Origin: Streptomyces sp. A0958
GTDB taxonomy: Bacteria; Actinomycetota; Actinomycetes; Streptomycetales; Streptomycetaceae
Reading direction: 5' to 3'
NCBI RefSeq assembly: GCF_004795035.1
Contig: NZ_SSBK01000021.1
Span: 1 to 64,000, forward strand
DNA length: 64,000 nt
Shown here: piece by piece, positions 16,360 through 24,993 of the stretch
How the letters are laid out: every line of letters begins with the position of its first letter
Numbering within the stretch: position 1 is the stretch's first letter
Notes under the pieces: model-generated
What the model was told of the DNA's origin: nothing
The model's database searches: none
Seen by the model: only the letters and a program-made list of their open reading frames with translations
Made by a program: the position numbers and the translations under genes

Positions 16360-17496
16360 ATGCGAGCCGTTCGTCTCTCCGTCGTCACCGCTGCCGCCAC
16401 CGTGGCCGCTCTGACCGCTGTCACGGGCTGCGCCGAGAAGAGCGACGGCAAGGGTGAGGGGGCCGTCCAGGTCGTCGCCAAGGACGACTCCTGCGAGGTG
16501 TCCAAGAAGAAGCTGCCGGCCGGTCACATCGAGCTGGCCGTGCAGAACAAGGGCTCCAAGGTCACCGAGGTCTACGTCCTGTTCCCGGACGACCGCATCG
16601 TCGCCGAGCGCGAGAACATCGGCCCCGGCACCAAGGCCACCATCACGGCCGAGATCAAGGCCGGTTCGTACGAGGTCGCCTGCAAGCCCGGCATGAAGGG
16701 CCACGGCATCCGCCAGAAGATCGAGGTCAGCGGCGGCAAGGTGGCCAAGCGCAGCCCCGAGATGGACAAGGCCGTCGCCGCGTACCGCACCTACGTCCAG
16801 GCGCAGGCCGACGAGACGCTGCCGAAGGTCAAGGTCTTCACGGACGCCGTCGCCGCCGGTGACATCGAGGCCGCGAAGAAGGCGTACGCCGACTCCCGCA
16901 TCGGCTGGGAGCGCACCGAGCCGGTCGCCGAGTCCTTCGGTGACATCGACCCGAAGGTCGACGTGCGCGCGGACGGCCTGGAGGACGGCCAGAAGTGGAC
17001 CGGCTGGCACCGCCTGGAGAAGGCGCTGTGGCAGGACAAGAAGCTGGGTGACGAGGAGAAGGCCCTCGCCCCGGCCCTGTACAAGGACCTGGTCGACTGG
17101 CAGAAGCGGGTCGGCACCGCCGAGATCACCCCGACCTCGATGGCCAACGGCGCCAAGGAGCTCCTGGACGAGGTCGCGACCGGCAAGGTCACCGGCGAGG
17201 AGGAGCGCTACAGCCACACCGACCTGGTCGACTTCAAGGCCAACGTCGAGGGCGCCGAGCAGTCCTACCAGTTGCTGAAGCCGATCGCCTCGAAGAACGA
17301 CGCCGCGCTCACCGCCACCCTGGACAAGCGGTTCGCGGCGCTGAACAAGCTGCTCGACAAGTACCGCAAGGACACCTCCTCGTACGAGTTCACCTCCTAC
17401 GACAAGGTCGGCAAGGCGGACCGCAAGGAGCTGTCGGACGCGGTCAACGCGCTGGCCGAGCCGCTGTCCAAGCTGGCCGCCGCGGTGACGAAGTAA
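16360..17496 (+). CDS. efeO: EfeO iron-uptake lipoprotein (cupredoxin + M75)
   Basis: This 378-residue exported protein has a lipoprotein signal ending TAVTGC (Cys24). A cupredoxin-like domain spans about 40-125, including ITAEIKAGSYEVACKPGMKG. An imelysin/M75 domain spans about 140-375, with the metal motif HRLE at 217-220. EfeO binds iron outside the membrane and feeds the EfeU permease. The family usually has 360-390 residues, so it is full length. It leads the efeO-efeB-efeU operon, with 23 bp to efeB, and has an iron box upstream. Confidence 0.94.
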   Translation: MRAVRLSVVTAAATVAALTAVTGCAEKSDGKGEGAVQVVAKDDSCEVSKKKLPAGHIELAVQNKGSKVTEVYVLFPDDRIVAERENIGPGTKATITAEIKAGSYEVACKPGMKGHGIRQKIEVSGGKVAKRSPEMDKAVAAYRTYVQAQADETLPKVKVFTDAVAAGDIEAAKKAYADSRIGWERTEPVAESFGDIDPKVDVRADGLEDGQKWTGWHRLEKALWQDKKLGDEEKALAPALYKDLVDWQKRVGTAEITPTSMANGAKELLDEVATGKVTGEEERYSHTDLVDFKANVEGAEQSYQLLKPIASKNDAALTATLDKRFAALNKLLDKYRKDTSSYEFTSYDKVGKADRKELSDAVNALAEPLSKLAAAVTK

Positions 17497-17519
17497 CGGG
17501 CCGGAAAGAGGTTGCGGGG

Positions 17520-18797
17520 ATGTCCGAGGAGACGCGGCAGACACCGGCCGGAGACGGGAAGCCTTCGCCGGGCGCTCCCTCGCGGCGGGCGCTGCTGGGC
17601 TGGGGCGGCGCCGGTCTCGCGGTCGGCGCGGTGGCCGCCGGCGGTACGGTCGCCGCGGTCCGCTCCCCAGAGGCGCCCGTGGCCGCCGCGGACAGCGGCG
17701 CCGCGGTGCCGTTCCACGGCGCGCACCAGGCCGGCATCGCCACCGCCGTCCAGGACCGGCTGCACTTCGCCGCGTTCGACGTGACGACGAAGGACCGGGC
17801 CGAACTGGTCGCGCTGCTCAGGGAGTGGACCCGGGCGGCCGAGCGGATGACCGCCGGCCACGCGGTCGGCGACGGCGCGTACGGGGGCCTGCCCGAGGCG
17901 CCGCCGGACGACACGGGCGAGGCGCTGGGCCTCAAGCCGTCCCGGCTGACGCTGACGCTCGGCTTCGGGCCCTCGCTGTTCGCCAAGGGCCGCTTCGGCC
18001 TGGAGGACCGGCACCCGGACGCGCTCGTCGACCTGCCGAAGTTCCCCGGCGACAACCTCGACAAGTCCCGCAGCGGCGGCGACCTGTGCGTCCAGGCGTG
18101 CGCGGACGACCCGCAGGTCGCCGTGCACGCCATCCGCAACCTCGCCAGGATCGGGATGGGCCGCACCGCGATCCGCTGGTCGCAGCTGGGCTTCGGCAAG
18201 ACGTCCTCCACGACGCCCGACGCCCAGACCCCGCGCAACATGCTCGGCTTCAAGGACGGCACCCGGAACATCTCCGGCACCGACACCGCCGCCCTCGACC
18301 GGCACGTGTGGGCCGGGGCCGAGGACGGGGCGGACTGGATGACCGGGGGTTCGTACCTGGTCGCCCGGCGCATCCGGATGCACATCGAGACCTGGGACCG
18401 CGCCTCGCTCCAGGAGCAGGAGGACGTCTTCGGCCGCGACAAGGGCGAAGGCGCTCCCGTGGGCAAGTCGAAGGAGCGGGACGAGCCGTTCCTGAAGGCG
18501 ATGCTGCCGACCGCGCACGTGCGCCTCGCCCACCCGGACAGCAACGACGGGGCGATGATCCTGCGCCGCGGCTACTCCTTCACGGACGGCACCGACGGCC
18601 TCGGCCGGCTCGACGCGGGGCTGTTCTTCCTCGCCTACCAGCGCGACACCCGCAAGGGGTTCGTCCCCCTGCAACGGCGGCTGGCGGCACACGACGCACT
18701 CAACGAGTACATCCAGCACGTGGGTTCGGCGCACTTCGCCGTCCCGCCGGGCGTCCGCGACACGGACGACTGGTGGGGCCGGGCGCTGTTCTCGTAA
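17520..18797 (+). CDS. efeB: EfeB Tat-exported DyP-type deferrochelatase/peroxidase
   Basis: This 425-residue protein has a twin-arginine signal (RRALLG from residue 22, then an Ala/Gly-rich stretch), so it is exported folded, presumably with heme. The DyP motif GFKDG is at about 243-247 and supplies the distal aspartate. Members oxidise ferrous iron or dyes, and E. coli EfeB was reported to strip iron from heme while leaving protoporphyrin intact. It sits between efeO and efeU. Together with HtaA and HmuTUV it gives the cell two ways to use heme iron. Confidence 0.94.
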   Translation: MSEETRQTPAGDGKPSPGAPSRRALLGWGGAGLAVGAVAAGGTVAAVRSPEAPVAAADSGAAVPFHGAHQAGIATAVQDRLHFAAFDVTTKDRAELVALLREWTRAAERMTAGHAVGDGAYGGLPEAPPDDTGEALGLKPSRLTLTLGFGPSLFAKGRFGLEDRHPDALVDLPKFPGDNLDKSRSGGDLCVQACADDPQVAVHAIRNLARIGMGRTAIRWSQLGFGKTSSTTPDAQTPRNMLGFKDGTRNISGTDTAALDRHVWAGAEDGADWMTGGSYLVARRIRMHIETWDRASLQEQEDVFGRDKGEGAPVGKSKERDEPFLKAMLPTAHVRLAHPDSNDGAMILRRGYSFTDGTDGLGRLDAGLFFLAYQRDTRKGFVPLQRRLAAHDALNEYIQHVGSAHFAVPPGVRDTDDWWGRALFS

Positions 18798-18827
18798 CGG
18801 GACTCGAAGCGGAAAGGGAACCGAAAC

Positions 18828-19796
18828 GTGTTCAGCAACTTCCTGATCGGCCTGCGCGAGGGGCTTGAGGCCAGCCTGGTCGTCTGCATCCTCATCGCGT
18901 ACCTGGTGAAGACCGGAAACCGCGACAAGCTGCCGCCGATCTGGATCGGTGTGTCCATCGCGGTCGTGGTCAGCCTGGCGTTCGGCGCGGGGCTCGAATT
19001 CGGCTCGCAGGAGATGACGTTCAAGGCGCAGGAGGCGCTCGGCGGTTCGCTGTCGATCGTCTCGGTGGGCCTGGTGACGTGGATGGTCTTCTGGATGCGG
19101 CGCACCGCGCGCCACCTGAAGGCGGAGCTGCACGGCAAGCTCGACGCGGCGCTCGCGATGGGCACCGGCGCGCTCGTCGCCACCGCGCTCCTCGCGGTCG
19201 GCCGGGAGGGCCTGGAGACCTCGCTGTTCGTGTGGCGGGCGGTGCACGCGGCGGACGACGGCTGGCATCCGATGATCGGCGCGGTGCTGGGGATCGTCAC
19301 GGCGGTCGTGCTGGGCTGGCTGTTCTACCGGGGCGCGCTGAAGATCAACCTGGCGAAGTTCTTCACCTGGACCGGCGGGATGCTGGTGGTCGTCGCCGCG
19401 GGTGTGCTCGCCTACGGGGTGCACGACCTCCAGGAGGCGGAGTTCCTGGGCGGTCTGCGGAACGTCGCGTTCGACATCAGCGACACGATCCCGCCGGACA
19501 GCTGGTACGGAACCCTGCTGAAGGGCACGTTCAACTTCCAGCCGGACCCGACCGTCCTCCAACTCACGGTGTGGGCCCTGTATCTGGTCCCGGCCCTCGC
19601 GCTGTTCCTGTCCCCGGTAGGGTTCGGACGGTCAGTGGCGACGGATCAGAAGGCGCGGAAAGCAACGGATGAGAAGTCTGAAGCCGGCACGGCCGGTGAC
19701 GGGACTCGCGGTGGCGACGGTGCTGGGCTTGACGGCGAGCGGGTGCATGACGGTGCACGGCGAGCTGGAAGTCGTACCGGCGGCGACGAAGTCTGA
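18828..19796 (+). CDS. efeU: EfeU ferrous/ferric iron permease (FTR1 family)
   Basis: This 322-residue membrane protein has seven predicted spans and two REGLE iron-ligand motifs, at residues 10-14 and 126-130, as in the FTR1/EfeU family. The start is GTG at 18828 after GGAAAGGG. The last 40-45 residues, after SPVGFGRSVA, are hydrophilic and Gly-rich, longer than usual. They overlap the signal peptide of the next gene in another frame by 128 bp. The membrane core is complete, so it should work with EfeO and EfeB. Confidence 0.92.
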   Translation: MFSNFLIGLREGLEASLVVCILIAYLVKTGNRDKLPPIWIGVSIAVVVSLAFGAGLEFGSQEMTFKAQEALGGSLSIVSVGLVTWMVFWMRRTARHLKAELHGKLDAALAMGTGALVATALLAVGREGLETSLFVWRAVHAADDGWHPMIGAVLGIVTAVVLGWLFYRGALKINLAKFFTWTGGMLVVVAAGVLAYGVHDLQEAEFLGGLRNVAFDISDTIPPDSWYGTLLKGTFNFQPDPTVLQLTVWALYLVPALALFLSPVGFGRSVATDQKARKATDEKSEAGTAGDGTRGGDGAGLDGERVHDGARRAGSRTGGDEV

Positions 19797-20655
19797 GGCC
19801 GCGCAGGCCCTGAGGGAGTTCACCGCCGCGTACAACGCCGCGGACAAGGCGTACGATCCGGCGCTCGACGCCGACCTGGTGACGGGCTCGCTCGGCGCCA
19901 TCAACCAGGCGGGGCTGAAGGCCCGCCACACGATCGAGCCGACCGGCAACGCCCGGCACCAGCCGCTGGAGCTGACGGACGCCCGCTTCGTCATCCCGAA
20001 GAAGGCGGGCTGGCCGCGCTGGTTCCTCGCCGACACGGACTCCAACCGGGACGCGGGCGATCAGGACACCCGCTGGCTGCTGGCCTTCGTCAAGTCCGGC
20101 CCCGACGCGGGCTGGAAGGCCGCCTACCTGTCGGTCGTCGCCCCGGACCGGATACCCGTCCTCGCGAAGGACGGCGACGGCCGGGCCGAGCCGGTCGCGG
20201 CGGACGGCACCGACCTGGCCGTGGCCCCGAAGGACCTGGGCACGCGGTACACCCAGTACCTGCAGAAGGGCACGCCCGATGTGTTCGCCCCCGGCGCCGC
20301 GACCTCCCAGTGGCGCGACGCCCGGCTGAACACCAAGCGGGCCGGGTTCTCGTACCAGTACGTCGACCAGCCGCTGGACAGCGGCATGTACGCGCCCCTC
20401 GGGCTGGCCACCGAGGACGGCGGGGCGCTGGTCTTCTTCAGCAGCAAGCACTTCGAACGGCAGACCGCGGCGAAGGGGCTGCGCCCCACCGTGGAGCCCG
20501 ATGTGGAGGCGCTGCTCACCGGTGAGGTGAAGAGCACCCTGACCAAGGAGCGGGTCTCCAGCCAGCTGGTGTACGTCCCCGGGAAGGGAGCCGAGGCGCG
20601 CAAGGTGACCGTGCTGAACCGGCTGCCCGGCCTGACGGCGGCGAAGGGCTCGTAG
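19669..20655 (+). CDS. uncharacterised lipoprotein downstream of efeU
   Basis: This 328-residue protein has a clear lipoprotein signal: MRSLKPARPVTGLAVATVLG, then LTASGC with Cys26. The exported part begins with TKSEAAQALREFTAAYNAAD and continues as a soluble alpha/beta protein with no motif I recognise. The family recurs in streptomycetes as a hypothetical protein. Its start lies within the end of efeU, in a different frame, which suggests cotranscription and a role at the cell surface linked to iron uptake (inferred). The 128-bp overlap is unusually long. Confidence 0.85.
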   Translation: MRSLKPARPVTGLAVATVLGLTASGCMTVHGELEVVPAATKSEAAQALREFTAAYNAADKAYDPALDADLVTGSLGAINQAGLKARHTIEPTGNARHQPLELTDARFVIPKKAGWPRWFLADTDSNRDAGDQDTRWLLAFVKSGPDAGWKAAYLSVVAPDRIPVLAKDGDGRAEPVAADGTDLAVAPKDLGTRYTQYLQKGTPDVFAPGAATSQWRDARLNTKRAGFSYQYVDQPLDSGMYAPLGLATEDGGALVFFSSKHFERQTAAKGLRPTVEPDVEALLTGEVKSTLTKERVSSQLVYVPGKGAEARKVTVLNRLPGLTAAKGS

Positions 20656-20684
20656 GGCCTGTCCAGCAGATCTTCGGGGGCCCG
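20655..20684 (+). repeat. intergenic repeat, copy 2
   Basis: GGGCCTGTCCAGCAGATC followed by TTCGGGGGCCCG differs from copy 1 at 9066-9095 at about three positions. It begins at the stop codon of the lipoprotein gene and ends 8 bp from the convergent gene. Both copies sit after the last gene of an iron-related unit. Confidence 0.7.
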
Positions 20685-20691
20685 CTCCCGG

Positions 20692-21438
20692 TTACCGGCG
20701 CAGCGGCCAGGCCACCGCGTCGTGGTCGACGTCACTCTGCTCGGCGGAGCCCACGAACCGCGCGCACGCGTCCGTCAGCGTCTCCAGCAGCGTCAGCGGG
20801 TCGGGCAGCGGGTGCTCGGGGCCCCGCAGCCAGGCGACGTCCTGCTCCCCGGGGAGCAGGGCGGGCGGCAGCAGCACGTAGCTGCCCCGGCAGTGCCAGC
20901 GCAGGCCGGGGTGCTCGTCCATCGTCTCGGGGTGGCAGTCCAGCTCGCACGGCCACCACTCGTCCTCGTCCTCCGGCGTGCCGCGCGTCGCCGTGAAGAA
21001 GAGCATCCGGTCGTCGCCGGAGCGGGCCACGGGGCCGACCTCGACTCCGGCTTCGAGCAGCCGCTCCAGCGCCTGGGCGCCGGCGGACAGCGGGACGTCG
21101 AGCACGTCGTGGACCATGCCGGTCGCCGTGATGAAGTTGGCCTGCGGCTGGCTGGCGGCCCAGCGCTCGATCTGGGCGCGGTCGGTGGTGGACTGCGTCT
21201 GCCAGGCGAAGGAGATCGGATGGCGGGCCGGGGTGGGACAGCCGATGCGTTCGCACGAACATCGGTAGCCGACCGGGTGGGCGGCGGGCGCGATCGGCAT
21301 TCCGGCTTCGGCGACAGCCAGGAGCAGCGCCTCCCGTGCGGTGTCGTCGACCTCGCGCTGCTGCGGTTTGGGTCGTCGCCGCAGCCACTGGGAAAACTTG
21401 CTCTCTGAGCCGCGATTACGGCCGAAATCGGCGCCCAT
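20692..21438 (-). CDS. bifunctional primase-polymerase-like protein
   Basis: This 248-residue protein contains a cysteine-rich N-terminal region (GYRCSCERIGCPTPARHP) followed by WAASQPQANFITATG, and later blocks, that match the prim-pol domain found in many Streptomyces chromosomal proteins. In catalytically competent prim-pols a DxD-type acidic pair is expected; here HDVLDVPL is a weak candidate, so catalytic activity is doubtful. It is monocistronic, convergent with the lipoprotein gene. It may be a mobile-element-derived or regulatory relative. Confidence 0.7.
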   Translation of the reverse strand: MGADFGRNRGSESKFSQWLRRRPKPQQREVDDTAREALLLAVAEAGMPIAPAAHPVGYRCSCERIGCPTPARHPISFAWQTQSTTDRAQIERWAASQPQANFITATGMVHDVLDVPLSAGAQALERLLEAGVEVGPVARSGDDRMLFFTATRGTPEDEDEWWPCELDCHPETMDEHPGLRWHCRGSYVLLPPALLPGEQDVAWLRGPEHPLPDPLTLLETLTDACARFVGSAEQSDVDHDAVAWPLRR

Positions 21439-21758
21439 CTATCCCCTTGCCTTTGCGTTGCCCCTGCCCATGGTCCCACCATCCTGCGCCTCGGGTGGCC
21501 AGAGTCCGGAAGCGGGGTGGGACGGCCGATGCCGCACGGTGGGCACTATCACATGCTTTGTCACGAAAGAGCGTGTATGCACCCCGTTCGGAGTCGGGAA
21601 ACGGCGCACACGGCCGTTCCGCGCCCGACCGAACCACCCGATCGGACCACTGTGCCGGGGGCCCCGTACGGCGCACCATGGGCTCACGCACACACCCGTG
21701 CGACGCACCGGCCGCAGCGGCCACCAGCCGCCGCGACGATTTTCGTGAGGAGCCTTCG
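21439..21758. other. 320-bp intergenic region, no gene seen
   Basis: This divergent region separates the prim-pol-like gene from the dimethylarginine hydrolase gene. It is slightly less GC-rich, for example around CACATGCTTTGTCACGAAAG at 21551-21570. I find no convincing promoter pair, RNA gene or coding frame, so it probably holds both promoters. Confidence 0.4.
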
Positions 21759-22574
21759 TTGCCTCGTGAAGCCACACCCCGGCACTTTCTGATGTGTGCC
21801 CCTTCCCACTTCAGGGTGACGTATTCCATCAATCCCTGGATGGACCCCACCAAGCCCGTCGACCTGCCGCTGGCGCAGACCCAGTGGGAGGACCTGCGCG
21901 ACCGCTACCGTGCGCTCGGCCACACCGTCGACCTGCTGGAGCCGCGGCCCGACCTGCCCGACATGGTCTTCGCGGCGAACGGGGCCACGGTGATCGACGG
22001 CCGGGTGCTGGGCGCCCGGTTCGCCTACCGGGAACGGTTCGAGGAGGCCGCCGCCCACCGCGACTGGCTCCGCGGCCACGGCTTCACCGAGATCCATGAG
22101 CCCGACCACGTCAACGAGGGCGAGGGCGACTTCGCGGTGACCGACTCGTACGTCCTGGCCGGCCGGGGCTTCCGGTCGAGTCCGCTCTCGCACGCGGAGG
22201 CGCAGGAGTTCTTCGGCCGTCCGGTGATCGGTCTCGATCTGGTCGATCCGCGCTACTACCACCTCGATACGGCCCTGAGCGTGCTGGACGAGGCGGCCGA
22301 CGAGGTCATGTACTACCCGCCGGCCTTCTCACCGGGCAGCCGCGCGGTGCTGGCCCGGCTCTTCCCGGACGCGCTGATCGCCGGGGAGGCGGACGCCGCG
22401 GCGCTCGGTCTGAACGCGGTGAGCGACGGGCGCCACGTGCTGCTGCCGCAGGCCGCGACGGGCCTGTTCGACCCGTTGCGGGCGCGCGGTTTCGAGCCGG
22501 TGCCGATGGACCTGAGCGAGCTGCTGAAGGGCGGCGGCAGCGTGAAGTGCTGTACGCAGGAGCTGCGCGCCTAG
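21759..22574 (+). CDS. ddaH: dimethylarginine dimethylaminohydrolase (amidinohydrolase family)
   Basis: This 271-residue enzyme of the guanidine-modifying superfamily contains DMVFAANGATVIDG, the catalytic histidine region YYHLDTALSV (H168) and the C-terminal nucleophile segment GGGSVKCCTQEL (Cys264 or Cys265). DDAH hydrolyses methylated arginine to citrulline and dimethylamine; close relatives use arginine. The start is TTG at 21759, preceded by GAGGAG at 6 bp; the ATG at 21792 would cut a conserved N-terminal segment. Its stop overlaps the convergent methyltransferase stop by 4 bp. Confidence 0.88.
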   Translation: MPREATPRHFLMCAPSHFRVTYSINPWMDPTKPVDLPLAQTQWEDLRDRYRALGHTVDLLEPRPDLPDMVFAANGATVIDGRVLGARFAYRERFEEAAAHRDWLRGHGFTEIHEPDHVNEGEGDFAVTDSYVLAGRGFRSSPLSHAEAQEFFGRPVIGLDLVDPRYYHLDTALSVLDEAADEVMYYPPAFSPGSRAVLARLFPDALIAGEADAAALGLNAVSDGRHVLLPQAATGLFDPLRARGFEPVPMDLSELLKGGGSVKCCTQELRA

Positions 22575-23602
22575 GCGGCGTCCTGCGGGGGCGGCCAGGC
22601 GTCGCCCCAGTCGGTGTCCCGGGCGGCGCGGTACAGCTCGCCGTGCCGCTTGGTGACCGTGGCCCGTTCCAGGCCCTCGTCGCGGGTGCAGAGCTCCAGG
22701 AGCACCTGGCCCTTGCGGATCTGCGGTCGTCGGATGACCCGGGCGGCCACGGGCCGGGGGGCGAAGCGGGTGGCGACGACGTAGCTGAACTTCTCGTCCT
22801 CGTACGGCAGCGAGCCGCCCTTGACCTGGCGGTGCAGGGAGGAGCGGCTGACCCGGGCCGAGAAGTGGCACCAGTCGGTGCCCGGCTCGATGGGGCAGGC
22901 GCCGCTGTGCGGGCAGGGCGCGGCGACGGTGAGCCCGGCGGCGGTCAGCCGGTCGCGGGCCTCGATGATCCGGGCGTAGCCGTCGGGGGTGCCGGCCTCG
23001 ACGACCACGACGGCCTGGGCGGCTGCCGCGGCGGCGTCGATGAGCGCGGTGCGGGCCTGGCCGGTGAGCTCGTTGAGTACGTAGGAGATCGTCACCAGGT
23101 CCGTGGCGGCGAGGTCCAGGTCCTTGCCGATGCGGGCGCGCCGCCACTCGGCGGTGCGCAGGGCGGGCGGGGCGGAGGCGCCGGCCAGTTCGCGGCCCAG
23201 GGCGAGCGCGGGTTCGGCCCAGTCCAGGACCGTGGTGCGGTGGCCCTCCCACTCCCCGGCGACGGCCCAGCTCGCGGCCCCGGTGCCGCCGCCGACGTCG
23301 GTGTGCGTGGCGGGCGCCCAGTCGGGGGCGGCCGCGCGCAGGGCGTCGAGGGCGGCCCGGACGGCTTCGAAGGTGGCCGGCATCCGGTACGCGGCGTACG
23401 CGGCCACGTCCGAACGGTCGCGGAGCACCGGGGCGTCGGTGGGGATCGTGCCCCGGTAGTGGGCGATGAGCCGGTCGACGGCGGTGCCCGCCTGCTTGGG
23501 CGGCAGCCCGTCGAGGAGTCCGGCCAGGGCCGCGCGCAGGGCTTCCGCGGTGGGGAGGGTGGCGTTCACCGAGGAATTGTAGGCGGGCGGGAACCCGGTC
23601 AT
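22571..23602 (-). CDS. small ribosomal subunit Rsm22-type methyltransferase
   Basis: This 343-residue class I SAM methyltransferase has motif I as HTDVGGGTGAASWAV. It then carries the Rsm22-family C-terminal set: the Cys/His segment PCPHSGACPIEPGTDWCHF, followed by SRSSLHRQVKGGSLPYEDEKF. Rsm22 relatives are linked to mitochondrial small-subunit rRNA maturation and possibly bind a metal cluster; the bacterial function is not settled. Its ATG at 23602 overlaps the stop of the upstream transporter (ATGA), so translation is coupled to a drug exporter, an unexpected partner. Confidence 0.88.
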   Translation of the reverse strand: MTGFPPAYNSSVNATLPTAEALRAALAGLLDGLPPKQAGTAVDRLIAHYRGTIPTDAPVLRDRSDVAAYAAYRMPATFEAVRAALDALRAAAPDWAPATHTDVGGGTGAASWAVAGEWEGHRTTVLDWAEPALALGRELAGASAPPALRTAEWRRARIGKDLDLAATDLVTISYVLNELTGQARTALIDAAAAAAQAVVVVEAGTPDGYARIIEARDRLTAAGLTVAAPCPHSGACPIEPGTDWCHFSARVSRSSLHRQVKGGSLPYEDEKFSYVVATRFAPRPVAARVIRRPQIRKGQVLLELCTRDEGLERATVTKRHGELYRAARDTDWGDAWPPPQDAA

Positions 23603-24915
23603 GACCGAGGAGACACCTCCCAGGGGCGGCACATGCCGAGGAAGCAGGCGAGGGCGCCGGCCGCGCACACCAGCTGCACGACGGCCATGGGCACCGCGGT
23701 CGCCTCGCCGGCGATCCCGACGAGCGGGGAGGCGATGGCCCCGATCAGGAACTGCGAGGTGCCGAGGAGCGCGGAGGCCGATCCGGCGGCGTGCTTGGTC
23801 CGCATCAGCGCCTGGGCGTTGGTGTTGGGCATCGCCAGGCCCATCGCCGACATCAGCACGAACAGCCCGGCGGCCACCGGCACGAGACCGATGTCGCCGA
23901 AGACCCCGGACGTCATCAGGAGCAGGGAGACCGCGGCGGCCACGATGACGACGAGCCCGCAGGTGAGGGCCTTGTCGAGGCTGACCCGGCCGACGAGCAG
24001 CTTGCCGTTGATCTGGCCGACGATGATCAGGCCGATGGAGTTGATGCCGAACAGCAGGCTGAAGGTCTGCGGGGAGGCGCCGTAGATCTCCTGGATGACG
24101 AAGGGCGAGGCGCTCACGTAGGCGAAGAGGGCGGCGAAGGCGAGGCTGCCCGCGATCATGTAGCCGGTGAAGACGCGGTCGGCGAGCAGCCCGCGCATCG
24201 TGCGCAGCGCGTCGCCGATGCCGCCGGTGTGGCGCTCGGCGGGCGGCAGGGTCTCGCCGAGCCACTTCCAGACGACCAGGGTGAGCAGGACGCCGACCGC
24301 GGTGAGGACGGCGAAGATGCCGCGCCAGTCGGTGAGCCGCAGGACCTGTCCGCCGATGACCGGCGCGATGACGGGGGCGACGCCGGAGATCAGCATCAGG
24401 GTCGAGAAGAACCGGGCCATCGCGACGCCGTCGTACATGTCGCGCACCACGGCTCGGGAGATGACGATGCCGGCCGCGCCCGCCAGCCCCTGGATCAGGC
24501 GGAAGGCGATGAGGAGCCCGGCGGACGGGGCGAAGACGCAGATCGCGGTGGCCAGGACGTAGACGGCCATGCCGAGGAGCAGCGGGCGGCGCCTGCCCCA
24601 GCGGTCGCTCATCGGTCCGACGACGATCTGGCCGAGCGCCATGCCGGTGAGGCAGGCGGTGAGGGTGAGCTGAACCGTGGAGGCGGGGGCGTGCAGCGAG
24701 TCGGTGACGGCGGGGAGCGCCGGGAGGTACATGTCCATGGACAGCGGCGGGAGCGCGGTCAGGCCGCCGAGGACCAGGGTGACGAGAAGGCCGGTGCGCC
24801 GGGCGGCGGGGGTGGCTCTGCCGGGAAGTGGGGCCCCGCCGTGAGGAGCGGCGGGGGTTTCGGTGGTGTCGGTGGTACGTATCTGCTGGGCCCGGCTGAC
24901 GCCGCTCTCCGGCAT
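23599..24915 (-). CDS. Bcr/CflA family drug-efflux MFS transporter
   Basis: The protein has about 438 residues and twelve spans. Loop motif A is GPMSDRWGRRRPLLLG, and motif C-type segments mark proton-antiport drug exporters of the Bcr/CflA group. In-frame ATGs lie at 24927, 24921 and 24915. I choose 24915 because GGAG lies 6 bp before it, while nothing precedes 24927. It is divergent from a Gfo/Idh gene with an 80-bp gap and coupled to the Rsm22 gene downstream. The substrate is unknown. Confidence 0.88.
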   Translation of the reverse strand: MPESGVSRAQQIRTTDTTETPAAPHGGAPLPGRATPAARRTGLLVTLVLGGLTALPPLSMDMYLPALPAVTDSLHAPASTVQLTLTACLTGMALGQIVVGPMSDRWGRRRPLLLGMAVYVLATAICVFAPSAGLLIAFRLIQGLAGAAGIVISRAVVRDMYDGVAMARFFSTLMLISGVAPVIAPVIGGQVLRLTDWRGIFAVLTAVGVLLTLVVWKWLGETLPPAERHTGGIGDALRTMRGLLADRVFTGYMIAGSLAFAALFAYVSASPFVIQEIYGASPQTFSLLFGINSIGLIIVGQINGKLLVGRVSLDKALTCGLVVIVAAAVSLLLMTSGVFGDIGLVPVAAGLFVLMSAMGLAMPNTNAQALMRTKHAAGSASALLGTSQFLIGAIASPLVGIAGEATAVPMAVVQLVCAAGALACFLGMCRPWEVSPRS

Positions 24916-24993
24916 TCTCATCTCCATAGTTGTTGAATCCGGCTCTATGCTCTCAGCTCAGCGGGAGTGGTCGACACCTTTTTGGGAGCGTGC

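Noticed and set aside
17397..19562. 721-residue minus-strand open frame opposite efeB and efeU
   Set aside because: It is a shadow of the Efe genes with no recognisable domain and no plausible start signal.
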